The translations under genes and the position numbers were made by a program. The notes beneath the pieces were generated by a model. That model saw only the letters and a list, made by a program, of their open reading frames with translations. It ran no database searches and was not told where the DNA came from. A stretch of DNA of 64,000 nucleotides from Novosphingobium album (ex Liu et al. 2023) (GTDB lineage Bacteria; Pseudomonadota; Alphaproteobacteria; Sphingomonadales; Sphingomonadaceae): the NCBI RefSeq assembly GCF_029076845.1, contig NZ_JARESE010000050.1, positions 1 to 64,000 on the forward strand, read 5' to 3'. Positions 38,166 to 45,868 of this stretch are shown one piece after another. Position 1 is the stretch's first letter, and each line of letters begins with the position of its first letter.

Positions 38166-39044
38166 TCAGCTCTTCAGCTTCCAGCCCGAACGCAGCACCG
38201 CGTACGTCACGCCCGCCAGCGCCACGTTGAGCAGGCCCAGCCCGATCGCGCTGTGCAGCACCGCCATGTTGGTATCGCCGATGTCGCTCTGCCCCAGGAA
38301 GCCGAAGCGGAAGCCGGAGATGACGTAGAAGAAGGGATTGAGGCGGCTGATCGTCTGGAACGCCGGGGCCAGGTTGTCGATCACATAAAACGTGCCCGAA
38401 AGCAGCGAGAGCGGCGCGATGACGAAATTGGTGATCGCCGCGTTGTGATCGAACTTCTCCGCCCAGATCGAGGAGAGCAGCCCCAGCAATGACAGAAAGA
38501 TCGAGCCCATCAGCCCGAACCACGCGACGGCCCAGGGATGCGCCACCGCCAGGCTGACGCCCGGCCACAGCAGCATCGCCGCGACGAGCGCGAGACCGAC
38601 CAGGATGGCGCGAGTCACCGCCGCGGCGATCATCGCCAGCATCAGCTCGCCCTCGGTCAGCGGGGGCATCAGGAAATCGATGATCGTCCCCTGGATCTTG
38701 CCCGAGAGGAATGAGAAGCTGGCATTGGCGAAAGCGTTCTGCATCATGCCCATGACGATGAGACCGGGCGCGACGAAGGTGGCGAAGTTGACGCCGAGCA
38801 CTTCGCGCCCGCCGCGCCCCAACGCGACGGTGAAGATCACCAGGAACAGCAGGGTGGTGATCGCGGGGGCCCAGATCGTCTGGGTCTGAACCTTGAAGAA
38901 CCGGCGCACCTCCTTCATATACAGGGTTTTGAGCCCCACCCAGTTCACCTGGTGGATCACGGGCTCTCCCTTGGCCGGAAACCTGCGGAGGTGAGGGGCG
39001 GCACTGGAGGCGAGCGTCGCGCTCGAATTCGGTTGATCGGCCAT
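38166..39044 (-). CDS. ABC-2 type transporter permease
   Basis: A 292-residue permease with six predicted helices after a cytoplasmic N-terminus (YMKEVRRFFKVQTQTIWAP). Typical ABC-2 features are APGLIVMGMMQNAF, IQGTIIDFLMPPLTEGELML and LSLLSGTFYVIDNL followed by FFYVISGFRFGFLG. Members export polysaccharides, lipids or drugs. The partner ATPase is not adjacent here, which is unusual; the substrate is unknown. ATG 39044 (MADQPNSS) is preferred to an upstream in-frame start at 39080. Confidence 0.88.
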   Translation of the reverse strand: MADQPNSSATLASSAAPHLRRFPAKGEPVIHQVNWVGLKTLYMKEVRRFFKVQTQTIWAPAITTLLFLVIFTVALGRGGREVLGVNFATFVAPGLIVMGMMQNAFANASFSFLSGKIQGTIIDFLMPPLTEGELMLAMIAAAVTRAILVGLALVAAMLLWPGVSLAVAHPWAVAWFGLMGSIFLSLLGLLSSIWAEKFDHNAAITNFVIAPLSLLSGTFYVIDNLAPAFQTISRLNPFFYVISGFRFGFLGQSDIGDTNMAVLHSAIGLGLLNVALAGVTYAVLRSGWKLKS

Positions 39045-39118
39045 GGTGCGCCGACTATCGGCTGCCCGCTTCGGAGGCAAGCTTCCAGCGGGTCTTGTGT
39101 TGAAGGATTGGATTGCGA

Positions 39119-39829
39119 ATGAGCTGGACTGACGAGCGGATCGAGAAGCTGACCAAGATGTGGGAAGGCGGCGCGACCGCCAGCCAGATCGCGGACGAGC
39201 TTGGCGGCGTCAGCCGCAACGCGGTGATCGGCAAGGCGCATCGCTTGGGCCTGAAGGCGCGCCCCTCGCCAGTGAAAGCGAACGAGAAGCCCGCCGTGCG
39301 GCCCGCCGCTGCCGCCGCCGCGCCGACGCCGAAGAAGCCCAAGCCCGTGGTCGAGGCGCGCCCGGCCGCGCCCGATCCCGAGCCGGAAGAGCCGCGGATC
39401 GAGGAGGAGGAATCGTTCGACGATCCCACCCCGGTCCGCGCCGCGCCTTCGGCCGAGCCCGTGCCGCCGCCCGCCGCGCCGCCGGTCGATCAGCCGCGCA
39501 TCGTCTCGGTCGGCCCCGGCGGCTTCCTGCGCCAGGGCCCCGGTGATCAGCAGCAGCCGATCCCGCCCGCGCCGCCGCGCCGGCTGGTGCCGGCCAAGCC
39601 CAGCCCCGAAGTGGCTGGCAAGACCAGCCTGCTTGACCTTAACGATCGCATCTGCCGCTGGCCGATGGGCCATCCGGGCGAGCCGGACTTCCATTTCTGC
39701 GGCGAGAAGGTGAACCCCGGCTTCCCCTATTGCGTCGAGCATTGCGGCCGCGCCTATCAGGCGCAGCTGCCGCGCGGCGCGCGCCGGCCCCCTCCGCCGC
39801 TGCCGTTCGGCGGCCCGCGCGTGCGCTGA
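39119..39829 (+). CDS. gcrA: GcrA cell cycle regulator
   Basis: A 236-residue GcrA homologue. The N-terminal helix-turn-helix MSWTDERIEKLTKMWEGG with ASQIADELGGVSRNAVIGKAHR is nearly diagnostic. The C-terminal domain has four cysteines and histidines (ICRWPMGHPGEPDFHFCGEK, FPYCVEHCGRAY). GcrA binds sigma-70 RNA polymerase and activates promoters carrying CcrM-methylated GANTC sites. The Pro/Ala/Glu-rich linker (about residues 50-170) makes this protein longer than the 173-residue Caulobacter GcrA. ATG 39119 rather than TTG 39113 fits the family start. Confidence 0.95.
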   Translation: MSWTDERIEKLTKMWEGGATASQIADELGGVSRNAVIGKAHRLGLKARPSPVKANEKPAVRPAAAAAAPTPKKPKPVVEARPAAPDPEPEEPRIEEEESFDDPTPVRAAPSAEPVPPPAAPPVDQPRIVSVGPGGFLRQGPGDQQQPIPPAPPRRLVPAKPSPEVAGKTSLLDLNDRICRWPMGHPGEPDFHFCGEKVNPGFPYCVEHCGRAYQAQLPRGARRPPPPLPFGGPRVR

Positions 39830-39883
39830 AGCCAGGCAAGCCGGATATGGCGCGAAGCGGGTGACTTGGGCCATGGTCGCGCC

Positions 39884-40576
39884 ATGACCAGCCGATTCGC
39901 CCTTTTCGCCGCGCCGCTGCTTATGATCCTGACCGGGGCCGCCCCGGCGCCCGCACCCGCGCCTGCCCCGGCGGCCGACGCCTATGTCGCGGTGCGCACC
40001 AGCATGGGCACGATCACGCTCGATCTCGATGCCGCGCACGCGCCGCTGACGACGGCGAATTTCCTGCGCTATGTCGATCAGAGGCGGCTCGACAACACCG
40101 CTTTCTACCGTTCGATGCACCTTGACTGGGGCGATCAGCCCAATGGGCTGGTGCAAGGCGGGATCGGCGCCAATCCGGCGCTGGCGCTCAAGCCCGTGGC
40201 GCATGAGCCGACCAGCCAGACCGGCGTGCTGCACAAGGCCGGCGCGATCTCGATGGCGCGCTATGCGCCGGGCACGGCGACGGCGGATTTCTCGATCCTG
40301 CTGTCCGACATGCCCGGGCTCGATGCCAATCCCGATTCGCCCGATCCCGAGGCGAAAGCCGGCTTCGCCGCGTTCGGCCACGTCGTCTCGGGCATGGACG
40401 TGGTCCGCGCGATCTGGGACGCGCCGCGATCGCCCACCAAGGGCGAAGGCGTGATGAAAGGCCAGATGATCGAGGCGCCGGTCAAGATCCTCTCGGTGCG
40501 CCGGGTGCCCGCGCCCGTCGCCACACCCGCGCCCGAACCCTCGGCCACTCCTTCGCCCGCCGCCACGTCGCGCTAG
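39884..40576 (+). CDS. Peptidylprolyl isomerase, cyclophilin type, exported
   Basis: A 230-residue protein with a signal peptide (MTSRFALFAAPLLMILTGAA), a short Pro/Ala spacer (about residues 25-36), then a cyclophilin domain: VRTSMGTITLDLDAAHAPLT, NFLRYVDQ, GAISMARYAPGTATADFSIL and FAAFGHVVSGMDVV. A Pro/Ala/Ser/Thr-rich tail follows. It probably helps folding in the periplasm. It begins the tight gene row ending at 43091; the Lgt-like gene starts 11 bases after its stop. Confidence 0.9.
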   Translation: MTSRFALFAAPLLMILTGAAPAPAPAPAPAADAYVAVRTSMGTITLDLDAAHAPLTTANFLRYVDQRRLDNTAFYRSMHLDWGDQPNGLVQGGIGANPALALKPVAHEPTSQTGVLHKAGAISMARYAPGTATADFSILLSDMPGLDANPDSPDPEAKAGFAAFGHVVSGMDVVRAIWDAPRSPTKGEGVMKGQMIEAPVKILSVRRVPAPVATPAPEPSATPSPAATSR

Positions 40577-40587
40577 GCTGGCCGCCC

Positions 40588-41313
40588 ATGCTCCACCCGC
40601 CGACCGCCTGGTGGGCGCACTATGTCTTCGATCTAGCCGCCTGGGTCAGCGCCACGCTGGCCGCGCGCTGGCAATACCGGCGCTGGCCGGACGAGGCGCG
40701 CACGCTGGCCGGGATCGCCGGGCCTTCCTATTTCGTCAGCCTGGCGCTTGGCGCGGTGGCGGGGGCCTGGCTGCTGGGATCGGCCAATTCGCTGCGGGCG
40801 ATCGTCGCGGCGCCGTCGCACAGCATCGCTGGCGCGCTGGCGGGCGGAATCGCGGCGGTGGAAGTATGGAAATGGCGCCACGGCGTGCGCCGATCCACCG
40901 GAGTCGCCTTCGCGCTGCCGCTGGCGGTGGGGATCGCGGTGGGGCGGCTGGGCTGCTTCTTTTCGGGCCTTGCCGATTTCACGTATGGCGCGCCCGCCGC
41001 TGTCCCCTGGGCCGTCGATCTGGGCGACGGGACGGGCCGGCACCCGGTGCAGCTTTACGAGAGCCTGGCGATGGCGCTGTTCGCCCTGGTGCTGATCCGC
41101 GCGCGGCTGGCGGGCGCGAGGTGGGCGCACGAACACGCTTTCCATGCTTTCGTGCTTGTATATGCTGCGCAGCGTTTCGCGTGGGAGTTCGTGAAGCCTT
41201 ACCCGCCGGTGGCGGGGCCGCTGAACCTCTTCCACCTGCTCATGCTGGGGCTGGCTGCATATGGAATCATCTGGTGGCGGCGCGGTTCTGGAAAGCGCGC
41301 GCCTGGCGGCTGA
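40588..41313 (+). CDS. Lgt-like (prolipoprotein diacylglyceryl transferase family) membrane protein
   Basis: A 241-residue protein with about seven transmembrane helices. It keeps Lgt signatures in order: a histidine-centred SHSIAGALAGG loop (about residues 76-86), VGRLGCFFSGLADFTYG (containing the arginine equivalent to E. coli Lgt R143), HPVQLYESLAMALF, and RFAWEFVKPY. Housekeeping Lgt is usually longer and has HGGLIG and NGE, which differ here. I therefore infer a divergent paralogue, not the essential lgt. It overlaps the radical SAM gene by 53 bases, suggesting a shared pathway on phospholipid or diacylglyceryl groups. Confidence 0.82.
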   Translation: MLHPPTAWWAHYVFDLAAWVSATLAARWQYRRWPDEARTLAGIAGPSYFVSLALGAVAGAWLLGSANSLRAIVAAPSHSIAGALAGGIAAVEVWKWRHGVRRSTGVAFALPLAVGIAVGRLGCFFSGLADFTYGAPAAVPWAVDLGDGTGRHPVQLYESLAMALFALVLIRARLAGARWAHEHAFHAFVLVYAAQRFAWEFVKPYPPVAGPLNLFHLLMLGLAAYGIIWWRRGSGKRAPGG

Positions 41314-42733
41314 AGCGCCCGCGCGCAAGGCCGCGCCCTATATCTTCCATGGCCAGACGACATCCCTGTGCGAAACCTGCCTTGAGCCGGTCGCCGCCAA
41401 GATCATCATCGAGGACGGCAAGGTCTTCTACCTCAAGCGCTGCCTTGACCATGGCGTGCAGAAAACCCTGATTTCCGACGATCTCGATTACTGGCGCCAG
41501 CAGAAGCTGTGGATCAAGCCGGGCGACCGCCCCTTGCGGGCGCAGACCCGCACCGAGGCGGGCTGTCCGTTCGATTGCGGCCTGTGCCCCGATCATGAGC
41601 AGCATTCGTGCCTGGCGATTGTCGAGGTCAACCAGGCGTGCAACCTTGCCTGTCCGGTCTGCTTCGCCAGTGCCGCCGACATCCACGGCAGCCATCGCCC
41701 GCTGGCCGAGATCGAGGCGATGCTCGATGCGCTGGTCGCCAGCGAGGGTGAGCCCGATCTGGTGCAGCTTTCGGGCGGCGAGCCCACCATTCATCCCGAA
41801 TTCTTCGCCATTCTCGACGCGGTGAAGGCGCGGCCGATCCGCCATGTCATGATCAACACCAACGGCGTGCGCATCGCGCAGGACCGCGCTTTCGTCGAAC
41901 GCCTGGCAAGCTATGCGCCCAGGCTGGAAGTCTATCTCCAGTTCGACAGCCTGGATGACGATGCGCTGATGGATCTGCGCGGCGCGCGGCTTTCGCGCAT
42001 CCGCCGGCAAGCGCTGGAGGAACTGGAGCGGGTGGGGCTTTCCACCACGCTGGTCGCCGTGATCAAGCGCGGCGTGAACGATCGCGAGGTTGCCGCGATC
42101 GTCCGCCATGCGCTGGAATGGGCCTGCGTGCGCGGCGTCACCTTCCAGCCGGTGCAGGACGCGGGGCGCAACGAAGGCTTCGATGGCGATGCCAATCGCG
42201 TCGTGCTGACCGAGATTCGCCGCGAAGTGGCCAGGGCCGGCGTCTTCACGCTGGAAGACATGATTCCCCTGCCCTGCAACCCGGACCAGATCTGCATCGG
42301 CTATGGCCTGCGCCAGGGCCGCGCGGTGACGCCGATCACGTCGCTGCTGCCGCGCGAGATGGTGCTGCAAGGGCCCAACACGATCAGCTATGAAGCGCAT
42401 CCGCAATTGCGCGGCGCGATCCTGGACCTGCTCTCGCTTGCCACCACCCAGTGCAACACCGGGGAAAAGCTGGCCGGCGTGCTGTGCTGCCTGCCGCAGG
42501 CGATGGTGCCGGCCGAACTGACTTATGCCAATTCGTTCCGCGTGGTGATCCTGCAATTCCTCGATCGCTACAATTTCGATCTCGCCACGGTGAAGCGAAG
42601 CTGCGTCCACTTCGTCACGGGCGATGGCCAGATCATTCCCTTCGATACCTACAACACCTTTTACCGCGAAGACGCCGAGGGGGCCGGCGTGGTCGCGCGC
42701 CATCGCGCGCTGGCGGCGGGGCGCCGGGCATGA
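41261..42733 (+). CDS. Radical SAM protein related to tetraether lipid synthase (Tes/MJ0619 type)
   Basis: A 490-residue iron-sulfur enzyme. An N-terminal metal ribbon (C37-x2-C40, C61-x2-H64) is followed by GCPFDCGLCPDHEQHSCLAI (C102, C106, C109) and the radical SAM triad CNLACPVC (C127, C131, C134). SGGEP at 171-175 binds SAM. More cysteines lie in LPCNPDQICIGY and TTQCNTGEKLAGVLCCL. This layout matches the archaeal MJ0619/Tes family, which joins lipid chains by C-C bonds; bacterial homologues are largely uncharacterised. The 53-base overlap with the Lgt-like gene suggests a lipid substrate (inference). Confidence 0.85.
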   Translation: MESSGGGAVLESARLAAEAPARKAAPYIFHGQTTSLCETCLEPVAAKIIIEDGKVFYLKRCLDHGVQKTLISDDLDYWRQQKLWIKPGDRPLRAQTRTEAGCPFDCGLCPDHEQHSCLAIVEVNQACNLACPVCFASAADIHGSHRPLAEIEAMLDALVASEGEPDLVQLSGGEPTIHPEFFAILDAVKARPIRHVMINTNGVRIAQDRAFVERLASYAPRLEVYLQFDSLDDDALMDLRGARLSRIRRQALEELERVGLSTTLVAVIKRGVNDREVAAIVRHALEWACVRGVTFQPVQDAGRNEGFDGDANRVVLTEIRREVARAGVFTLEDMIPLPCNPDQICIGYGLRQGRAVTPITSLLPREMVLQGPNTISYEAHPQLRGAILDLLSLATTQCNTGEKLAGVLCCLPQAMVPAELTYANSFRVVILQFLDRYNFDLATVKRSCVHFVTGDGQIIPFDTYNTFYREDAEGAGVVARHRALAAGRRA

Positions 42734-42822
42734 GGATCGGCCACCGCTTCATCCCCTGGCGCCGCCCCTTGCTCCGTCCCTTGCTCCGCCCCTTGCTCCG
42801 CAATGATCGGGAGGCTTGCTGA
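42730..42822 (+). CDS. Possible 30-residue overlapping small protein
   Basis: Its ATG overlaps the radical SAM stop by four bases (ATGA) and its TGA overlaps the ATG of the next gene by one base (TGATG), so it fits exactly between its neighbours in the standard coupled arrangement. The product is very basic at the N-terminus (MRIGHRFIPWRR), then PLLR three times from a 12-bp DNA repeat, then NDREAC. No family is known. It may be a real peptide or only a coupling device. Confidence 0.45.
   Translation: MRIGHRFIPWRRPLLRPLLRPLLRNDREAC
42765..42800 (+). repeat. Three 12-bp tandem repeats
   Basis: CCCCTTGCTCCG, TCCCTTGCTCCG, CCCCTTGCTCCG in direct succession, within the 30-codon ORF. The unit keeps frame and encodes Pro-Leu-Leu-Arg. 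Confidence 0.85.
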
Positions 42823-43091
42823 TGCGCAGTTTCTTCGGCGCGGCCCTGCTGGGCTGCGGGTTGCTGATCGCCGCGCTGTCGGGGCTGTGCACCCTGCTGA
42901 TCGCGGGCGGATCGCTGATCGACCGGAGCACGGCCGATGCGCGCGAGTTCTTCAGCCTCCTGCCGGCGGTGCTGCTGATCGGCGGGGTGCCCTTCCTGAT
43001 CGGGCTCGGCATGTTCTTCCTGGGCCGCAGCCTGATCCGCAGCGCCGACAAGGCGGCGGTGAAAGAGCCCGAGGCCGATGTGTTCGACTGA
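42822..43091 (+). CDS. Small membrane protein of unknown function
   Basis: An 89-residue protein with two predicted transmembrane helices (about residues 4-30 and 47-68) separated by a short polar loop (DRSTADAREF), and an acidic C-terminal tail (AVKEPEADVFD). No domain is recognised. It is the last gene of the cyclophilin/Lgt-like/radical SAM row, coupled to the preceding ORF through TGATG. A membrane subunit or accessory protein for that pathway is inference. Confidence 0.75.
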   Translation: MRSFFGAALLGCGLLIAALSGLCTLLIAGGSLIDRSTADAREFFSLLPAVLLIGGVPFLIGLGMFFLGRSLIRSADKAAVKEPEADVFD

Positions 43092-43128
43092 ACCGGCGCG
43101 GCGTTAAGCACGATGCGCGCTGTCTGGC

Positions 43129-43162
43129 GCCGATCGCCGCGCCGCGCGGCGCGGCGATCGGC
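43129..43162. repeat. 34-bp perfect palindrome
   Basis: A 15-base arm (43129-43143) pairs perfectly with 43148-43162. The central GCGC is itself self-complementary, so the whole 34 bases are palindromic. No T run follows, so it is not a standard intrinsic terminator. It lies 38 bases after the small membrane protein gene. Confidence 0.85.
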
Positions 43163-43326
43163 ACGGTCGTTCCACGCAGCGGATTCCCCTATCTTCACGG
43201 GGAATTGCAGGGGCCTGGCTTAACCCGCGGGACGCCGCGCGATCGGCGGAAACGCGCGCCTGCGAGCGATTGTCGAGAAAAAAGGGCGAGGGTGGCCTTA
43301 ATTCTTTGGCTCGCCGACCGTTAACC

Positions 43327-44493
43327 ATGGGCATGACAGCTTACGACACCAGTTTGCCCCGTGGGGGAGGTATCCTGCGTTGGCTCGGCCTGGGGAGCGG
43401 CTTTGAAGCGCCCCCGGCCCAGAGCCTGTCCATGGTCGAGGATGCGCCCGCGCCGCCGCCGCCCGAAGACTTGCGCGAGCGCCGCCGCCGGCAGTTGCTC
43501 AGCGACATTTCCAGCTTCCTGCTGACGCACCGGCTGGAATTGAGCGGCTATACCCTCACCATCGCGCATGACGTGATGACCGGCTGCAACCCGAAGCTGG
43601 CCTGGCTGATCGAGCGGCGCGTGGAGGCGCGGATGCCGATCACGCTGGAATGGCTGGAGGAAGCCGCGCGCAACAGCGGCCGCAACGATGGCGCCGCGGC
43701 GCTGACCACGATGATGGGCCAGCTCGAAACGACCATCGCCGAATTCGCTCAGACCGCCACGGCCGCGCGCACCGCGACCAGCGAATACAGCACCGCGCTG
43801 GAAGCGCATGTCGGCGATCTGCGCCAGGTCACCGAAGCGGGCGCGATGATCAACGAGCTGGCCGTGATCGCGCGCGACATGCTGTCGCGCACTCGCGAGA
43901 TCGAGATCGAGCTGACGCGCAGCGAGGAAGAAACCCGCACGCTGCAAAAGTCGCTCGCCGAAGCGCGGCGCGAGGCCGAGATGGATCACCTTACCGGCCT
44001 GCCCAACCGCCGCGCCTTCGAATCGACCTACGAGGCCGAATTCGCCTCCACGCGGGAAAGCGGCGAGCCGCTTTGCGTCGCCTTCTGCGACATCGACCAT
44101 TTCAAGCGGATCAACGACACGCATGGGCATGAGGCGGGCGACCGGGTGCTGCGCACCGTGGCCAAGGCGCTGGCCAAGATCTCGGGCGACAAGTGCCATG
44201 TGGCGCGCCACGGCGGCGAGGAATTCGTCGTGCTGCTGCGCGGGCGCGACGTGGAGGAGACCTGGAACGTGCTGGACGACGCGCGCGAGGCGATGGCCGC
44301 GCGCAAGCTGGTCAACCGCGCGACCGACATTCCCTTTGGCCGCATCACCTTCTCGGCCGGCATTGCCGATGTCCATGCCTATGACAACCCGCGCGAGGCG
44401 CTCAAGGCGGCCGACGATGCGCTCTATGCCGCCAAGAACGCCGGGCGCAACTGCGTGCTCAAGGCGCGCGACCTGCCGCCCGACGATATTTGA
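43327..44493 (+). CDS. Diguanylate cyclase (GGDEF domain)
   Basis: A 388-residue cytoplasmic protein making cyclic di-GMP. The first 240 residues have no recognised sensor domain and end in a long predicted coiled coil (about 175-235). The GGDEF domain then starts at MDHLTGLPNRRAFE, with FCDIDHFKRINDTHGHEAGD and the active-site GGEEF at 296-300. The inhibitory I-site RxxD is not conserved (I-S-G-D at that place), so product feedback may be absent. ATG 43327 follows a TTAACC context; an upstream in-frame start at 43270 is less likely. Confidence 0.93.
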   Translation: MGMTAYDTSLPRGGGILRWLGLGSGFEAPPAQSLSMVEDAPAPPPPEDLRERRRRQLLSDISSFLLTHRLELSGYTLTIAHDVMTGCNPKLAWLIERRVEARMPITLEWLEEAARNSGRNDGAAALTTMMGQLETTIAEFAQTATAARTATSEYSTALEAHVGDLRQVTEAGAMINELAVIARDMLSRTREIEIELTRSEEETRTLQKSLAEARREAEMDHLTGLPNRRAFESTYEAEFASTRESGEPLCVAFCDIDHFKRINDTHGHEAGDRVLRTVAKALAKISGDKCHVARHGGEEFVVLLRGRDVEETWNVLDDAREAMAARKLVNRATDIPFGRITFSAGIADVHAYDNPREALKAADDALYAAKNAGRNCVLKARDLPPDDI

Positions 44494-44574
44494 GCCGGCC
44501 CCGTCTCGCCGTGATTGCATCGCCCGCGCGGCGGCACTAGCCTGCCAGCAGACAAGCCAAAAAGGGGGGAGGCA

Positions 44575-45105
44575 ATGGCGGTTTCGCTGCACGACGCGGT
44601 CGTGAAAGGCTATTTGCAGGGTCTGGAACGCGTCGGCCATCTGGTTGACAAGGCCGAAGCGCATTGCACCGAGCACGGCCTTGATGCCACCACGCTCACC
44701 GAGGCGCGGCTGGCTGAGGACATGTGGCCGTTCGCCAAGCAGGTGTTCGAATGCGGCCACCATTCGGCGCGCGCCATCGCGGGCGTGCGCGCCGGCGAAT
44801 TCAATCCCGAGCTTGATCCCGTCCCGTCCGATTTCGCCGCGCTGCGTGGTGAGGTCGCGGAGGCGCTGCGCATCGTCTCGGCCGTCGCGCCTGACGAGCT
44901 GGACGCCATCGCGGGGCGTGAGATGCTGTTCCGTTTCCGCGATTTCCGGCAGGAATACACGGTCGCCGATTTCCTGCTGAGCTTTTCGCTGCCGAACTTC
45001 TATTTCCACGCGACCACGGCTTACGCGATCCTGCGCGCCCGGGGGCTTGCGCTGGGCAAGCGCGATTACCTGGGCAAGACGCGGACGGTGACGGCGCGGG
45101 TGTGA
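44575..45105 (+). CDS. DUF1993 family protein
   Basis: A 176-residue soluble protein matching the DUF1993 family (DinB-like four-helix type). Marks are LHDAVVKGYLQGLERVGHLVDKAE, RLAEDMWPFAKQVFECGHHSARAIAG, and LPNFYFHATTAYAILRARG. Function is unknown; related DinB-fold proteins bind metals through histidines, and several are present here. AGGGGGGAGG precedes the ATG at 44575. Confidence 0.85.
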   Translation: MAVSLHDAVVKGYLQGLERVGHLVDKAEAHCTEHGLDATTLTEARLAEDMWPFAKQVFECGHHSARAIAGVRAGEFNPELDPVPSDFAALRGEVAEALRIVSAVAPDELDAIAGREMLFRFRDFRQEYTVADFLLSFSLPNFYFHATTAYAILRARGLALGKRDYLGKTRTVTARV

Positions 45106-45139
45106 TGCCGGCGCGCCCCTCTCCCACCCCCCGTGCGTT

Positions 45140-45868
45140 TCAGCGCGGCGGCAGCAGGAACACCACATAGCCGCGAAAATTCGGCTGGGCGGCAAGGCCG
45201 GGCGGCTCGCGCCACGCCCCGCCTTCCACCAGCGCGACGCGAAACGGGATCGGCAGGGTGCGCAAGCCGCGCAAATAGGCTTCATAGCCGGGGATGGTCC
45301 GCCGGCCCTGATAGGTCTGGACGACGATCTCGTCGACCACGCCGGCCAGCCGGGCCAGCGCGGCCGGATCGCCACCCGCGCTCCAGTCGAGCAGCCCGGT
45401 GATCGAAAGCCGCCAGCGTTGGGGCAGCCGCGCGCGCAGGCGGGCAAGGAAAGCGGCATAGCCCGCCAGTCCGCGCGTCGCCGCGTCGAAATCCACTTGC
45501 AGGCCGACCAGACGATTGCCCGCCATTTCCCAGCGGGCCAGCGCCTGCAGCACGGTCTGCGTCACGGCTTCGGGCCAGTCCAGCCGCTCCACCCGCACCG
45601 TCAGCCACACCTGCGGCCCGCGCACCCGCGGCACCGCGCGCAGCGGCACGAAGCGCGGCGGATCGCGGTGCGGCACTTCGCCCGCCAGCAGATAGACCGT
45701 GCGGGCAGCGCCCAGCCAGTCCGGCGCGCGCACGCCTGCCCAGAGGAAGAACGCCGCGTGATCGCGCGGATCGACGCGCGTGGCCCGCGCCGCGGGCTGG
45801 CGCCGCCGGCACGCGGCCAGCGCGGCCGTGCCCAGCAGGCCCGCCAGCAGCGCGCGGCGCGTTACCAA
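45140..45868 (-). CDS. Exported lipoprotein, possibly DUF3142 family
   Basis: A 242-residue protein starting at TTG 45868, which lies inside the stop of the upstream gene (TTGGTAA) and follows GGGAG at 11 bases. It has a lipoprotein-type signal (LLGTAALAAC). The remainder alternates strands and helices (VYLLAGEVPHRD, VWLTVRVERLDW, LVGLQVDFDAA, WRLSITGLLDW, VDEIVVQTYQG), which suggests a TIM-barrel glycosidase-like fold and resembles DUF3142. The family call is uncertain. It is translationally coupled to the 704-residue protein gene. Confidence 0.6.
   Translation of the reverse strand: MVTRRALLAGLLGTAALAACRRRQPAARATRVDPRDHAAFFLWAGVRAPDWLGAARTVYLLAGEVPHRDPPRFVPLRAVPRVRGPQVWLTVRVERLDWPEAVTQTVLQALARWEMAGNRLVGLQVDFDAATRGLAGYAAFLARLRARLPQRWRLSITGLLDWSAGGDPAALARLAGVVDEIVVQTYQGRRTIPGYEAYLRGLRTLPIPFRVALVEGGAWREPPGLAAQPNFRGYVVFLLPPR

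Noticed and set aside
40588-41313. Calling this gene the housekeeping lgt
   Set aside because: Conserved HGGLIG and NGE positions differ and the protein is short, so a divergent paralogue is the safer call.
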